Assembly (NCBI GenBank): GCA_017428055.1
Contig: JAFRRN010000077.1
Coordinates: forward strand, 27,611-91,610
DNA: 64,000 bases
Direction: 5' to 3'
Source of the DNA: Prevotella sp.
GTDB lineage: Bacteria > Bacteroidota > Bacteroidia > Bacteroidales > Bacteroidaceae
The notes beneath the pieces are model-generated. The model did not search any database. It was not told the origin of the DNA and saw only the letters and a list, made by a program, of their open reading frames with translations. This document shows positions 34,947-43,652 of the stretch, piece after piece; the first letter of the stretch is position 1, and each line of letters begins with the position of its first letter. A program made the translations under genes and the position numbers.

Positions 34947-36197
34947 ATGAAAAAGTATCTTTTTATAATGTTCACTTGCCTCTTAGGTTGGGGCAACGTG
35001 ATGGCAGACAACATTATTATTAATGATGTGACAATACCCCAAGGCGGCATGGCAGAGTTAGCTGTTGGGTATATCTTTACCAGCGAGGATGCCAAAGTGG
35101 GATTTACCTTGCCCTTCATTTTTCCAAAAGGTATCAAGTTTGCAACAGATGGTGACGGTGAACCCCTTTATGTTCAAGGTGAAGCCATAAAAAAGTTCAG
35201 TATCACGTTTGTTGGTAACAACATCCAGGCATTTCCTTCAAGTGAAAACTCCACGATAAAGGGGACAGGGGGAACTTTGTTGACACTTTACATCAGTGCC
35301 GCAGCCGAGTTGGAGGTTGGAAGTACTTATGAGGTATTGGTGAAAGCTCCCCTCTTCCAAGTAAAACAGGATGGAAAGACTGAAGACATGAAACTGAATG
35401 ACTACAGTTTCAAAGTCACCATTGGCGATCCTCTTGACTCCCGCACCGTCCTCGACGAGACATCCACGGTGATGCCCGAGGCGGCTACGAGTGTGGACGT
35501 GCGTGTACGCCGCACATTAACCGCCGACGTATGGAACACCATCGTCTTGCCTTTCTCCATGACGAGCCAGCAGATGGAGGAGGCGTTTGGCGATGGTGTC
35601 CAACTGGCGGACTTCACAGGTTGCGAAGCTACGTATGACAATGAAGACGATGAATACGCCTCTGCCATCAAGGTGAATTTTTCCGATGTCTCTGCCATTG
35701 AGGCCAACCACCCTTATATCATTAAGGTGAAAGAACCCATCAGCGAGTTTACCGTGGATGGCGTAGACATCAATCCCGAAGAGGATTTGTCTGTGAATCG
35801 GGATGAGTATCGAACAGGGAGTGGAACAAAGAAAGACCCTTACGTTTATCATTATAACAGCTTTGTTGGTACGTATATGGCCAACACGGATGTTCCCAAA
35901 CAGACCATATTCCTCAACGGTAACAAGTTTTGGTATTCCACGGGCTTAACGAAAATGAGAGCCTATCGTGCCTACTTCGACTTCTATGATGTGTTGGCTG
36001 ATGTGGAAGGAGCCGAGTCAAAGATTAGTTTCGTGGTGGATGGCGAGGCAACCGACATCATGGGCATCTCCGCCCCGAGGTATGTGGAGGGCGACGTTTA
36101 CAACGTGCAGGGTTTGCATGTAGGCAAGGATGTTGACATGAATCGTCTGCCCAAGGGCATCTATATCGTGAACGGAAAGAAGTATAGCGTTAAATAA
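34947..36197 (+). CDS. Secreted protein with cohesin-like N-terminal module and T9SS-like tail
   Basis: The 416-residue product has a signal peptide (MKKYLFIMFTCLLGWGNVMA). A module at about 24-155 (VTIPQGGMAELAVGYIF, then FTLPFIFPKGIKF) aligns by eye with the cohesin-like module of the preceding BspA protein. The middle (about 165-370) contains TADVWNTIVLPFSMTSQQME, a segment often seen in Bacteroidales surface proteins of unknown function. The end, VYNVQGLHVGKDVDMNRL then PKGIYIVNGKKYSVK, is a T9SS-like tail. It may anchor or bind the dockerin-bearing partner; this is inference. Confidence 0.75.
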   Translation: MKKYLFIMFTCLLGWGNVMADNIIINDVTIPQGGMAELAVGYIFTSEDAKVGFTLPFIFPKGIKFATDGDGEPLYVQGEAIKKFSITFVGNNIQAFPSSENSTIKGTGGTLLTLYISAAAELEVGSTYEVLVKAPLFQVKQDGKTEDMKLNDYSFKVTIGDPLDSRTVLDETSTVMPEAATSVDVRVRRTLTADVWNTIVLPFSMTSQQMEEAFGDGVQLADFTGCEATYDNEDDEYASAIKVNFSDVSAIEANHPYIIKVKEPISEFTVDGVDINPEEDLSVNRDEYRTGSGTKKDPYVYHYNSFVGTYMANTDVPKQTIFLNGNKFWYSTGLTKMRAYRAYFDFYDVLADVEGAESKISFVVDGEATDIMGISAPRYVEGDVYNVQGLHVGKDVDMNRLPKGIYIVNGKKYSVK

Positions 36198-36212
36198 GAG
36201 GAGGAAAGAATC

Positions 36213-36392
36213 ATGAAAAAGACATATCAATCCCCGGCATTGGAACAGGTTTCCGTGAATGCCATGCAACTGATGCAAGCGGCGAGCGGCGTGTATGGTG
36301 ATGGCGCGGCAAGCGACATCACCTACGGCGGCATGGACGACAATGGTGGCATGCCCCCTCAGGCGAAGCCCGCCAGCGTGTGGGAAGACTAA
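36213..36392 (+). CDS. Small 59-residue peptide of unknown function
   Basis: This short gene follows the T9SS-tailed protein by 15 bp and has an unusually strong ribosome-binding site for this phylum, GAGGAGGAAAG, 3-4 bases before the ATG. The peptide begins MKKTYQSPALEQVSVNAMQL, continues MQAASGVYGDGAASDITYGG, and ends in a Gly/Met/Pro-rich part finishing SVWED. Short genes of this plan (MKK-Y-P start, small Gly/Ser middle, acidic Trp end) recur in Prevotella and relatives, as far as I recall. There is no hydrophobic core long enough for a signal peptide. A leader-peptide and core arrangement, as in modified peptides, is possible but not shown. No modifying enzyme is adjacent. Confidence 0.7.
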   Translation: MKKTYQSPALEQVSVNAMQLMQAASGVYGDGAASDITYGGMDDNGGMPPQAKPASVWED

Positions 36393-36570
36393 GGACTACT
36401 GCCCAAACTGAAAAGGGAGGGTGAGGCACCGTAAAGGAACGGGCCATGGGTTTCCCGTAAAGTTTAATTTGTGGTAAATCCGTGGTCCTTCTTCTTTTCT
36501 GTGCCCATCCCGTATCTGGGGATTGGGCGATTCGTCTATGAGTCTAAGGAGTACAGGAGATTCTTGAGGA

Positions 36571-36670
36571 GTTAAAGGGAGTCCAGGAGTTCAGGAGTAC
36601 AGACATTAGCTTTTCTACTGGAGGAGTATTGTCTGAACTCCTTGTAACTCCTGAACTCCCTGTAACTCCT
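36571..36670. repeat. GGAGT-rich imperfect inverted repeat between convergent operons
   Basis: The left arm (36571-36604) is built from GGAGTTCAGGAG-type units and the right arm (36631-36670) from their complement (CTCCTGAACTCC). The arms could fold into a long imperfect hairpin. It sits in the gap 36393-36689 between the plus-strand peptide gene and the minus-strand SusD gene, so it may act as a two-way terminator. Nothing else is seen in the gap. Confidence 0.65.
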
Positions 36671-36689
36671 CGGAAGAAGTGTCTGATTC

Positions 36690-38381
36690 TCAAGGTAGCG
36701 GCAGGAACCAGTTTCTCTGTTCCATGAGAGTACCCTTGAGGGCATCGTCGACAATGCCCTTGCGCTGCGCAATAGGCGTGGCGAGGTAGGCGGGGTCGTT
36801 TCTCCGCAGTGCCACGCGCATGAGGTCATAGAATCGATAGCCCTCGAAAGCCCCCTCCATTGCCATCTCGTCGATAATCATGTCTTCGAGAAGAGGTATC
36901 TGATAGTCGATGGTGTCTTGGCGTGTCGGCAGGGGCGAGGTGGGCATGGGCAACACATATTGTGCGTTGGCATGGGAGTCGCCCGACCCGATGGAGTGTA
37001 TGCCGATGGTCTCGTCTTTGGTGAAGACGTTTGGGTCGAAGGCGATGAGTTGCCCGGCACTTGCCTGTTCGATGCTGTCAACATGGGCGATGACATTTTC
37101 TTGGCAGATGCCATATTTCAGGATGGTGAAAGCGGCCTGTGGGAATCCCGCGCGGTTAAGAGCCTCGGCATATCGCAGATAGACCATGGTGCGTCGGTAG
37201 ATAGGCACGTATGACCTTGTGACCTTGTAGATGGTTTGTATATCGCTGCTGTATTCTGAATAAGAGTCGCGCGAGGTGTATGCCGTCCTATAATTGGAAT
37301 AGAGGCGAAGGTCGCCCGCCAGGATCTCCTGGTTAAGTCCCTTCTTGGGTACGTAGATGGTATCGGTCTGCGTAGAGGTCTTGTGCTCGATGCAATAGGT
37401 TTGGCTTGCCGAAAGGTTTCGCAAGGCGGTGGATGGCTCCACTTGGAAATAGTAGTTGTTTTCACTTGTGGAATTGAAGACATTATTGAGGTCGCTTACC
37501 ACGCCATCAAACACCCTTTCTTCCATGGGGATGAAGCTCAACACCTCACGGGTTCCTATGGGCGAGTAGCTATCGATAGGGCGCGTGAACTCGCTGACAC
37601 TTGGCCATGTGATGCGGTTGGCATAGTTGATGGTGATGGGATTCTCGCGGTCTGTGAGAAAGTCATGGTACCATTTTGCCGCCTCTTGGTATTGCGCAGC
37701 CCAGAGGCACAGGTCGCCGAGCAGGGCCTTGATGGGGATGAAGAACTGCTGTGACTCCATGTTGTTGATGTCGCCAAACCTTGGCAAGTCCACATCGGCG
37801 TAAGGCGTGAGGTCTGTGATGAAGTATTGGCAGATGGCATCGATGCCCTTGCGCTCTTGCATCATGGCGCGCCGTGCCTCCACCTCTGTCATCAGCGGCT
37901 CTGTGACAAGCGGCACTTGCCCATAGACTTGTGCCAACTGGAGGTATGTCCATGCGCGGAAAGCCTTCACGGCGGCATATTCTTCCTTGAAGATAGTGCG
38001 CCCGCGTCGCTGGAGGGCAGTGTCAACATGTGCGAGGTAATAGTTGCAGTTGTTGATGACGGCATAGTAGTCGCTCACGGCGTTGTACTGATTCTGTTCG
38101 GCGAAGTTGAAACTTGCCAGTCGTTTAAGGTCTGCCGATGCGGCATCGGTGGTGTTGACGAGGTCGCCCCGCACTTCGCCGAGCAAGACGGTTCGGTCTG
38201 CTATGACCTGCATCTTGCCAATGATGCCCAACACGCTATAAACCGAGTCTGTGGGATGGTTGAGGGTGTTGTCCTTCTCAAACTCCACCAGTTCCGACTC
38301 CGTGTCAAGCATATCGCCACAGGAGATGAAGAGTGAGGAATGAAGGATGAGAAATGCTACACCGAGCAGTCTCATGGTCAT
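36690..38381 (-). CDS. SusD/RagB-family glycan-binding lipoprotein (pair 2)
   Basis: This outer-membrane lipoprotein would capture oligosaccharides for the SusC channel encoded just upstream. The start at 38381 (MTMRLLGVAFLILHSSLFISCGD) gives a short lipoprotein signal with the lipid-bearing cysteine at about residue 20. It is preferred to ATGs at 38510 and 38423 because the DNA around it (GGAAGT...ATGAC) is shared with two other genes here. SusD features include helical repeats with YLQLAQVYGQVPLVTEP, and RYAEALNRAG near the end with DLMRVALRRNDP. The length of 563 residues is usual. It is the last gene of the PUL. Confidence 0.88.
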   Translation of the reverse strand: MTMRLLGVAFLILHSSLFISCGDMLDTESELVEFEKDNTLNHPTDSVYSVLGIIGKMQVIADRTVLLGEVRGDLVNTTDAASADLKRLASFNFAEQNQYNAVSDYYAVINNCNYYLAHVDTALQRRGRTIFKEEYAAVKAFRAWTYLQLAQVYGQVPLVTEPLMTEVEARRAMMQERKGIDAICQYFITDLTPYADVDLPRFGDINNMESQQFFIPIKALLGDLCLWAAQYQEAAKWYHDFLTDRENPITINYANRITWPSVSEFTRPIDSYSPIGTREVLSFIPMEERVFDGVVSDLNNVFNSTSENNYYFQVEPSTALRNLSASQTYCIEHKTSTQTDTIYVPKKGLNQEILAGDLRLYSNYRTAYTSRDSYSEYSSDIQTIYKVTRSYVPIYRRTMVYLRYAEALNRAGFPQAAFTILKYGICQENVIAHVDSIEQASAGQLIAFDPNVFTKDETIGIHSIGSGDSHANAQYVLPMPTSPLPTRQDTIDYQIPLLEDMIIDEMAMEGAFEGYRFYDLMRVALRRNDPAYLATPIAQRKGIVDDALKGTLMEQRNWFLPLP

Positions 38382-38512
38382 TCCCAGACTTCCTTCCCAT
38401 ACGTTCTTTTTCCTTGGTTTCATGTTCGCTAAATAACTATTTCTACCAATTGAGGTAGTCAATTCTTCTTTATTCATTCTACGTTCTACATTAAAAGACG
38501 ATTTTTCCATTC

Positions 38513-41500
38513 TTACAAATGTATGTTGACACCGAGAGAGAATGAGCGACCTGCCGAGAGAAGCCCGCGGTCGATGCCTTGCGAGAAAATGCTGCTACCC
38601 ATGGCGCAATCGGGATTGCCGCCAAGATAACGGGTGACCGTGAAGAGGTTGGCGGCATTGCCCCAAATCGTGATACCTTGGAGATAGGTGCTGCGGATGG
38701 GGATATCGTAACTCAAGGTCACGAAACTGAGACGCAGATAACTGCCGTCTTCAATCCACCGGTCGCTGAAACGCGAATTGCCCATGGGGTCGTTGTATTC
38801 CACTCGTGGGATGAGGGTTTGCTGGCCATCTGTAGTCCACCGACCTTGCATCGCTGTTGTCTGGTTGAGGAAGAGACTCCCACCTTCCAACAGGGAGCGT
38901 TGGTAGTTGTAAATGTCATTGCCAAGCGAATAGTTAAACACTGCGGCGAGCGTTAGCCGTTTCCAGTTGAACGTTGTCGAGATGTTTCCATAGATGTCGG
39001 GGTTGGGGTTGCCGATGACGGTACGGTCGGCATTGTCGATGGCACCGTTGCCGTCGAAGTCCTCAAATGCCACGTCGCCAGCCAGGAAATAGGCACGGTC
39101 GCCATTGGCTTTCACGATGTAACGATTGTCGTTGAGCGCGTCTTGGGCTGTGGTGTAGACACCTTGTGTCTTCCAACCATAAAACACGCCAACAGGCTGT
39201 CCCACTTGTGTGAGGATGGACGCTCCGTAGATGTTGGTCTCAAACGAGCGGTTGTCTGGCAGGGCAGTCACCTTGTTGTTGTAATGCCCCATCGACGCCC
39301 CTATTTCCCAATGGAAATCCTTGAGGTTCAGAAGCTTGTAATTGACGGTGAGGTCAAATCCTGCATTCTCCAACTTGCCATCATTGCTCCAGTTTTCTTT
39401 CAACCCACTGGTCCAAGCCAACTGTTGGAGGGAAAGCAAGTTGGATGTCCAACTCTTGAAAAGATTGAGACGCACATACAAGCGATTGTCGATGAAAGAG
39501 CCTTCAAACCCACCCGTCAGGCGTTTGGTCGTTTCCCATTGCAACTCGGTATTGCCGATATTGCCGATAGACTTGCCCGTGGCACTGCTGTTGAACATCC
39601 GATTGGCAACGAAGTAGCTACGCGAAGCGGTATAATCGATGTCATCGTTGCCCGTCATGTCGAAGCCCACATTGAGACGGAAGTAATCGATGCCTCTCAC
39701 CCGTGCGAGCCATTTCTCATTGGTCAACACCCACGCGCCCTCGATGCTTGGGAAAAGCCCCCACACCGCATCGGCCACCTTGAGGCCAGAGGCATCGTCG
39801 CCAAAACGGGAAGAGGCATGTGCAGAGAGTCCTGCGTTGAGATAGAAACGCTCGGCGTAGTTGTAGTCGGCCAAGGCATACAACATCATTTCACGTGTCT
39901 TGTCATCGGCACCATCCGTGTCCTTGAATTGCAGTGAATTGCTCATGTTAGGTGTCTTGTCGTTGCCCGTGTTATAACCTTTCTGCATGGTCAGCTTATA
40001 ACCACTGCTCATATATCGGAATCCACCCTTCAAGCCAATGTAATGAGCCTTGAAACGGTTTTGCCACGCCAAGCGGGTGTCGCTTTGGATGAGTGTCTGG
40101 CGGGCAGCCTGGCTCTGTGCGTAGTTCTGGAGGGTAGTACCTTCGTCAAGTCCCTCCACAACAAATGTTGGAACTCCCTGGATGGGCAAGTAATAGTTTT
40201 CGTTGGTATTTACCAGTCCCAGCGTGAAATGCTCGCTGATGACGAGATGCTTATTAAACTTGTATTGGGGCATCACGGAGAATGTAATCAAGCGGTTGCC
40301 GTGTGAGTTGCGGTTTTTACCTTCGCCATGCTCAAGGATGGCAACAGGGTTGGCCAACCTACCTCGCCCTTGGAACATACCCTCTAAATAGTCGTCAGCC
40401 TCAGCCAAGTATTGGCTGACCTTTCCATTCTTATCGTATGCGAAAGGTGACAGGAACGGCGACTTAACCAACGACAAGAACGACGGCGACGTGATGACAC
40501 CCGACAAGGGGTCGAGGGGCGCACCGTCATCGCGTAGGTTGCGGTCAACATCGCTATACGACGCATCGAAACGCACATTCAAGTTGCGCAACACCTCAAT
40601 GTCAGAATTGAGCCGCATATTGAAACGGGAATAGTCATTCTTTTTCAACGTGCTGTTGGCGAGTGAATAACCGACCGATAGATTATAAGAAGCCACATTA
40701 TCGCCTCCCTGCACATTGATGCCATAATTCTGTGAGAAGGCATTTTTATAGACATAATCAGTCCAGTCGGTCTGGTTGTGGTATTGGTTGTAATAGAAAT
40801 ACCCAGGGTCGTTGTTCAGATACTTCATGGACCCCAACCTACTGGTCTTGTCGGCCAGCAGCTCGGTGGTGTAGAGCCGGTAGTCTTCAGCATCCATCAT
40901 ATTGGGCAGACGTGGTAATAATTCGAAACGCCCATTGATGGTGACATCAATCTTTGTCGCCATGCTCTTGTTGCGCTTGGTCTTAACCAGCAACACGCCG
41001 TTTGCCCCTTTGGCACCATAAAGAGCCGTCCCGTTCTTGAGGACAGTGACATTCTCTATATCGTTGACGTTGATGTTGGCGAGGAGGTTATTATAATACC
41101 CGTCATGAAGCATCTCCCTGCCATATTGCATGTCCATGATGACATCGTCTATCACCACCAAGGGCTGGGCATTGGCATGGAGCGAGTTGATGCCCTCGAT
41201 GAGCATGACATTGCCTATGCCAGGAATACCACTACGGCTCACGGAACGCATGTCGGCACCAAGTCGCTGTTGTACAAGGGGGTCGATACTCAATTCCGAC
41301 GTGTTGGCGAAATTGGTGGCGTCAGCCCCAACGGTGGCAATGGTGGCCTTGCGGTAGTTCCCAGAGAAAGCCTCATGGTACAAGCGTCCATTCGCCTTGT
41401 TGTTGGATATGGCTTTCTGCAACAGGTTATACCCTTCTATCTGCATGGCGACAGAACGGGTATAATCAGGTGTTTTCAGTTCGTACACACCATTCTCATC

Positions 41501-41728
41501 GGTCATGGCAGAGAAGCGCGAGTCGCCGTATGCGGAGACAATGACTCCCGCCATGGGCTTTCCTGTGGCAGCGTCAACCACATTTCCCGTGACGGTCATC
41601 ATGTTTTCGGTGAGTGCCGTAGGGGCAGATTTGCGTATCTGCCCGTCGAGTGTGTTTTGCGCCGATACACCCAGCATGAAACACTCAACACCCAGCAATG
41701 CCACTGTGCCAAGCCACTTCCTCGTCAT
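38513..41728 (-). CDS. SusC/RagA-family TonB-dependent outer-membrane transporter (pair 2)
   Basis: The 1071-residue protein begins with a signal peptide (MTRKWLGTVALLGVECFMLG). A carboxypeptidase-like beta domain follows (VTGNVVDAATGKPMAGVIVS), then a plug (QPLVVIDDVIMDMQYG and ENVTVLKNGTALYGAKGANG) and the 22-strand barrel. It ends in SAGRSFSLGVNIHL, with the terminal hydrophobic residue pattern of barrels. It imports bound oligosaccharides through the outer membrane using TonB. It is followed by its SusD partner, whose preferred start is 131 bp on. The start at 41728 is chosen on the shared leader GGAAGTAGGATAATGAC; a longer form from 41812 is possible. Confidence 0.9.
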   Translation of the reverse strand: MTRKWLGTVALLGVECFMLGVSAQNTLDGQIRKSAPTALTENMMTVTGNVVDAATGKPMAGVIVSAYGDSRFSAMTDENGVYELKTPDYTRSVAMQIEGYNLLQKAISNNKANGRLYHEAFSGNYRKATIATVGADATNFANTSELSIDPLVQQRLGADMRSVSRSGIPGIGNVMLIEGINSLHANAQPLVVIDDVIMDMQYGREMLHDGYYNNLLANINVNDIENVTVLKNGTALYGAKGANGVLLVKTKRNKSMATKIDVTINGRFELLPRLPNMMDAEDYRLYTTELLADKTSRLGSMKYLNNDPGYFYYNQYHNQTDWTDYVYKNAFSQNYGINVQGGDNVASYNLSVGYSLANSTLKKNDYSRFNMRLNSDIEVLRNLNVRFDASYSDVDRNLRDDGAPLDPLSGVITSPSFLSLVKSPFLSPFAYDKNGKVSQYLAEADDYLEGMFQGRGRLANPVAILEHGEGKNRNSHGNRLITFSVMPQYKFNKHLVISEHFTLGLVNTNENYYLPIQGVPTFVVEGLDEGTTLQNYAQSQAARQTLIQSDTRLAWQNRFKAHYIGLKGGFRYMSSGYKLTMQKGYNTGNDKTPNMSNSLQFKDTDGADDKTREMMLYALADYNYAERFYLNAGLSAHASSRFGDDASGLKVADAVWGLFPSIEGAWVLTNEKWLARVRGIDYFRLNVGFDMTGNDDIDYTASRSYFVANRMFNSSATGKSIGNIGNTELQWETTKRLTGGFEGSFIDNRLYVRLNLFKSWTSNLLSLQQLAWTSGLKENWSNDGKLENAGFDLTVNYKLLNLKDFHWEIGASMGHYNNKVTALPDNRSFETNIYGASILTQVGQPVGVFYGWKTQGVYTTAQDALNDNRYIVKANGDRAYFLAGDVAFEDFDGNGAIDNADRTVIGNPNPDIYGNISTTFNWKRLTLAAVFNYSLGNDIYNYQRSLLEGGSLFLNQTTAMQGRWTTDGQQTLIPRVEYNDPMGNSRFSDRWIEDGSYLRLSFVTLSYDIPIRSTYLQGITIWGNAANLFTVTRYLGGNPDCAMGSSIFSQGIDRGLLSAGRSFSLGVNIHL

Positions 41729-41790
41729 TATCCTACTTCCTTCCCTTATTATATGAATCATCTTTTCCATATTTTCAATTATTACCTTAT

Positions 41791-41836
41791 TTTGAAAGAT
41801 TTTGTATTTCATTTTGAGATATTTCTGCCCGTAAGG
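41791..41836 (+). repeat. 46-bp dispersed repeat, copy 1
   Basis: This run (starting TTTGAAAGATTTTGTATTTC and ending CCCGTAAGG) differs by one base from the reverse complement of 50763-50808. Both lie a short way upstream of a SusC gene, in opposite orientation relative to that gene. It includes half of a GCCCGTAAGGGC hairpin. Confidence 0.8.
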
Positions 41837-41881
41837 GCATTACCTTTATTTTGTAACCATCACATTTATTTTCATATAGAA

Positions 41882-41910
41882 TCGCCTGTCGGCGAGAAAT
41901 TAAACGAAAA
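41882..41910 (-). repeat. Hairpin repeat related to those near the permease genes
   Basis: On the minus strand this reads TTTCGTTTAATTTCTCGCC, then GACA and GGCGA. It is the same unit as at 15689-15701 and 22353-22365, with the stem kept and the loop changed. Confidence 0.65.
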
Positions 41911-41946
41911 TTGTTTCAAAATATACTCAAAATCATTTTTCAATCT

Positions 41947-43605
41947 TCAATCTTCCATCTTCATTCTTTTTGGTCTCAAATAAATACAATCCAGATACAT
42001 CTCGCGCGAGAACCTCGATGTCTCACGAGCCAAGATGGAACATTGCAGCTTTACGCTCACCTTGATGTCATTTTGGTTGTAATTACAGGCGGGGAATTCA
42101 AAAGCCTCTGCCAGGACAATGGTGTCTACCCGCTCCGGCTGGTTCTGAAACTGGGTGTTGTTACAATTAAAGGTCTTCTCTACGCCCGCCGTATCCACAT
42201 AATTGATGGTTGCCTTAAACTTGCAGGGTTTCATGTCGGCATGGTCCTTGTCAACCACGGTCTTTGGCAACACCACGGCACATATATCATACATGCCGCT
42301 CAATGTGTTGTTGATACGGAATGTCAATTCCCAGTTGGAGGTTGCCCTACTTGGCACAATCTGCAAATAGCCATCCTCGGAGATGCTGTCGGCTGCCAGC
42401 GTCCTCACGTTGTACGAACATTCCTTCTCATTGGTGATGAGGTGGATTTGCTCCGCCTCGCTCCACAACTCGCGAAGATATGTCTGCTGGGGCGTGAATG
42501 GCCATCTGCCGACCTTAAACAGCACGCCATTGCTACATTCCATCCGCTCTGCGCCGTAAAGGATGCCGCCAGGCTCGAATGGTTTTTGGAACACATGATA
42601 GACAGGCTTCCCATTCGAGAATGCCGTCCTATTCAGCAAGTATTGGACGGACACCAATGAGTCGACGAGTGTGCGTTGGTCTGTCAGGTTAAAAATGGCA
42701 TCATCGAGCAAGGCCCGTGTTGTCCAATGTTGCTGTAAGGAGTCGCGTTTGAGAACCTTTTGGTCATAATTGAAATAATGGCTTGCCTCTTGCCAAGCCT
42801 CTTGCCATCCGTCGGCAGTGGGGACGACCATCCAATAAAGGGAGTCCTCGGCATTGATGTACCCTATTTGTTCCAACATCCGGTTGCGCTCAATGACCAC
42901 GGAGTCCACATAGATAGGCACACCTTCAATGATGCCGCTCGACACCGAGCTGGAAGCGTCAAAATAATCCTCCTCATATTGGCGGAGGATGCGTCCGATG
43001 CCATCCAGACCTGAGACATCGCTCAAGACTTCATATAGGCTACGCTCGTATGGAAGAGGGCGAGATGCCACGTGCAGCACCCCGTTCTTAGCATGTTGGT
43101 TGGAAGCCGTCAGGGCAACGCCCCCAATCGTCCCGTTTTCCATTGTCACATGTTTCTTGTTGAGCAGCAGCATCTCTTTGGCCTCTGGCCCCACGGAACT
43201 CAACGAGCGAGACAGGTGGTTGAAGATGAAATATTTTTCGACCACAGAGTCTCCCTGGTTGGTCTGCACCAATTGAAGGAGCGAGTCTTTGTTGAACGAC
43301 CCGTTGACGGGAGCCACCACAGTAAACGACTGCCCACTGTTGAGCAACTCAGCATAACTCACGGGAGTCTTCTTGTGCATACGGAAAATCTTGGTTTGCT
43401 CCAACACTTGGCAGAAGTCGCTCAGTTGGCCATTTCCCCTTAATTGTTCCCAAAGCGTTTGGTTGCTGGTCTCTGCTAAATCTACTCCATCGTAATGGTC
43501 GTCCCAGTCGGAGCAAGACACCACGCAGGACATCACACAGAGGATGCAGAAAATGCGGAGAGCATTGAGGGTACGGAGCTTCTTTATACTATTGACTATC
43601 ATCAT
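41947..43605 (-). CDS. Fasciclin-domain (FAS1) outer-membrane lipoprotein 1
   Basis: The signal peptide ends in a lipobox (CVMSCVVSCSDWDD) with the lipidated Cys near residue 31. FAS1-like regions follow: ELLNSGQSFTVVAPVNGSFN with the partner segment GVLHVASRPL, and a second, more diverged copy (about 205-350). The last third is beta-rich without a family I recognise. In PULs such proteins sit beside SusC/D and are thought to act as surface glycan-binding or adhesion proteins. It lies between SusC of pair 2 and another FAS1 gene. Its first ~12 residues (MMIVNSIKKLRTL) are shared with the SusD at 45685. Confidence 0.78.
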   Translation of the reverse strand: MMIVNSIKKLRTLNALRIFCILCVMSCVVSCSDWDDHYDGVDLAETSNQTLWEQLRGNGQLSDFCQVLEQTKIFRMHKKTPVSYAELLNSGQSFTVVAPVNGSFNKDSLLQLVQTNQGDSVVEKYFIFNHLSRSLSSVGPEAKEMLLLNKKHVTMENGTIGGVALTASNQHAKNGVLHVASRPLPYERSLYEVLSDVSGLDGIGRILRQYEEDYFDASSSVSSGIIEGVPIYVDSVVIERNRMLEQIGYINAEDSLYWMVVPTADGWQEAWQEASHYFNYDQKVLKRDSLQQHWTTRALLDDAIFNLTDQRTLVDSLVSVQYLLNRTAFSNGKPVYHVFQKPFEPGGILYGAERMECSNGVLFKVGRWPFTPQQTYLRELWSEAEQIHLITNEKECSYNVRTLAADSISEDGYLQIVPSRATSNWELTFRINNTLSGMYDICAVVLPKTVVDKDHADMKPCKFKATINYVDTAGVEKTFNCNNTQFQNQPERVDTIVLAEAFEFPACNYNQNDIKVSVKLQCSILARETSRFSREMYLDCIYLRPKRMKMED

Positions 43606-43652
43606 AAGATTGAAGTATCTAATGTTTAATATTTAATACTTATATTTAATGT

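Noticed and set aside
41105-41983. 292-codon plus-strand frame crossing SusC-2 and its upstream gap
   Set aside because: It is antisense to the SusC plug region and then runs through repeat DNA; no homology is apparent.
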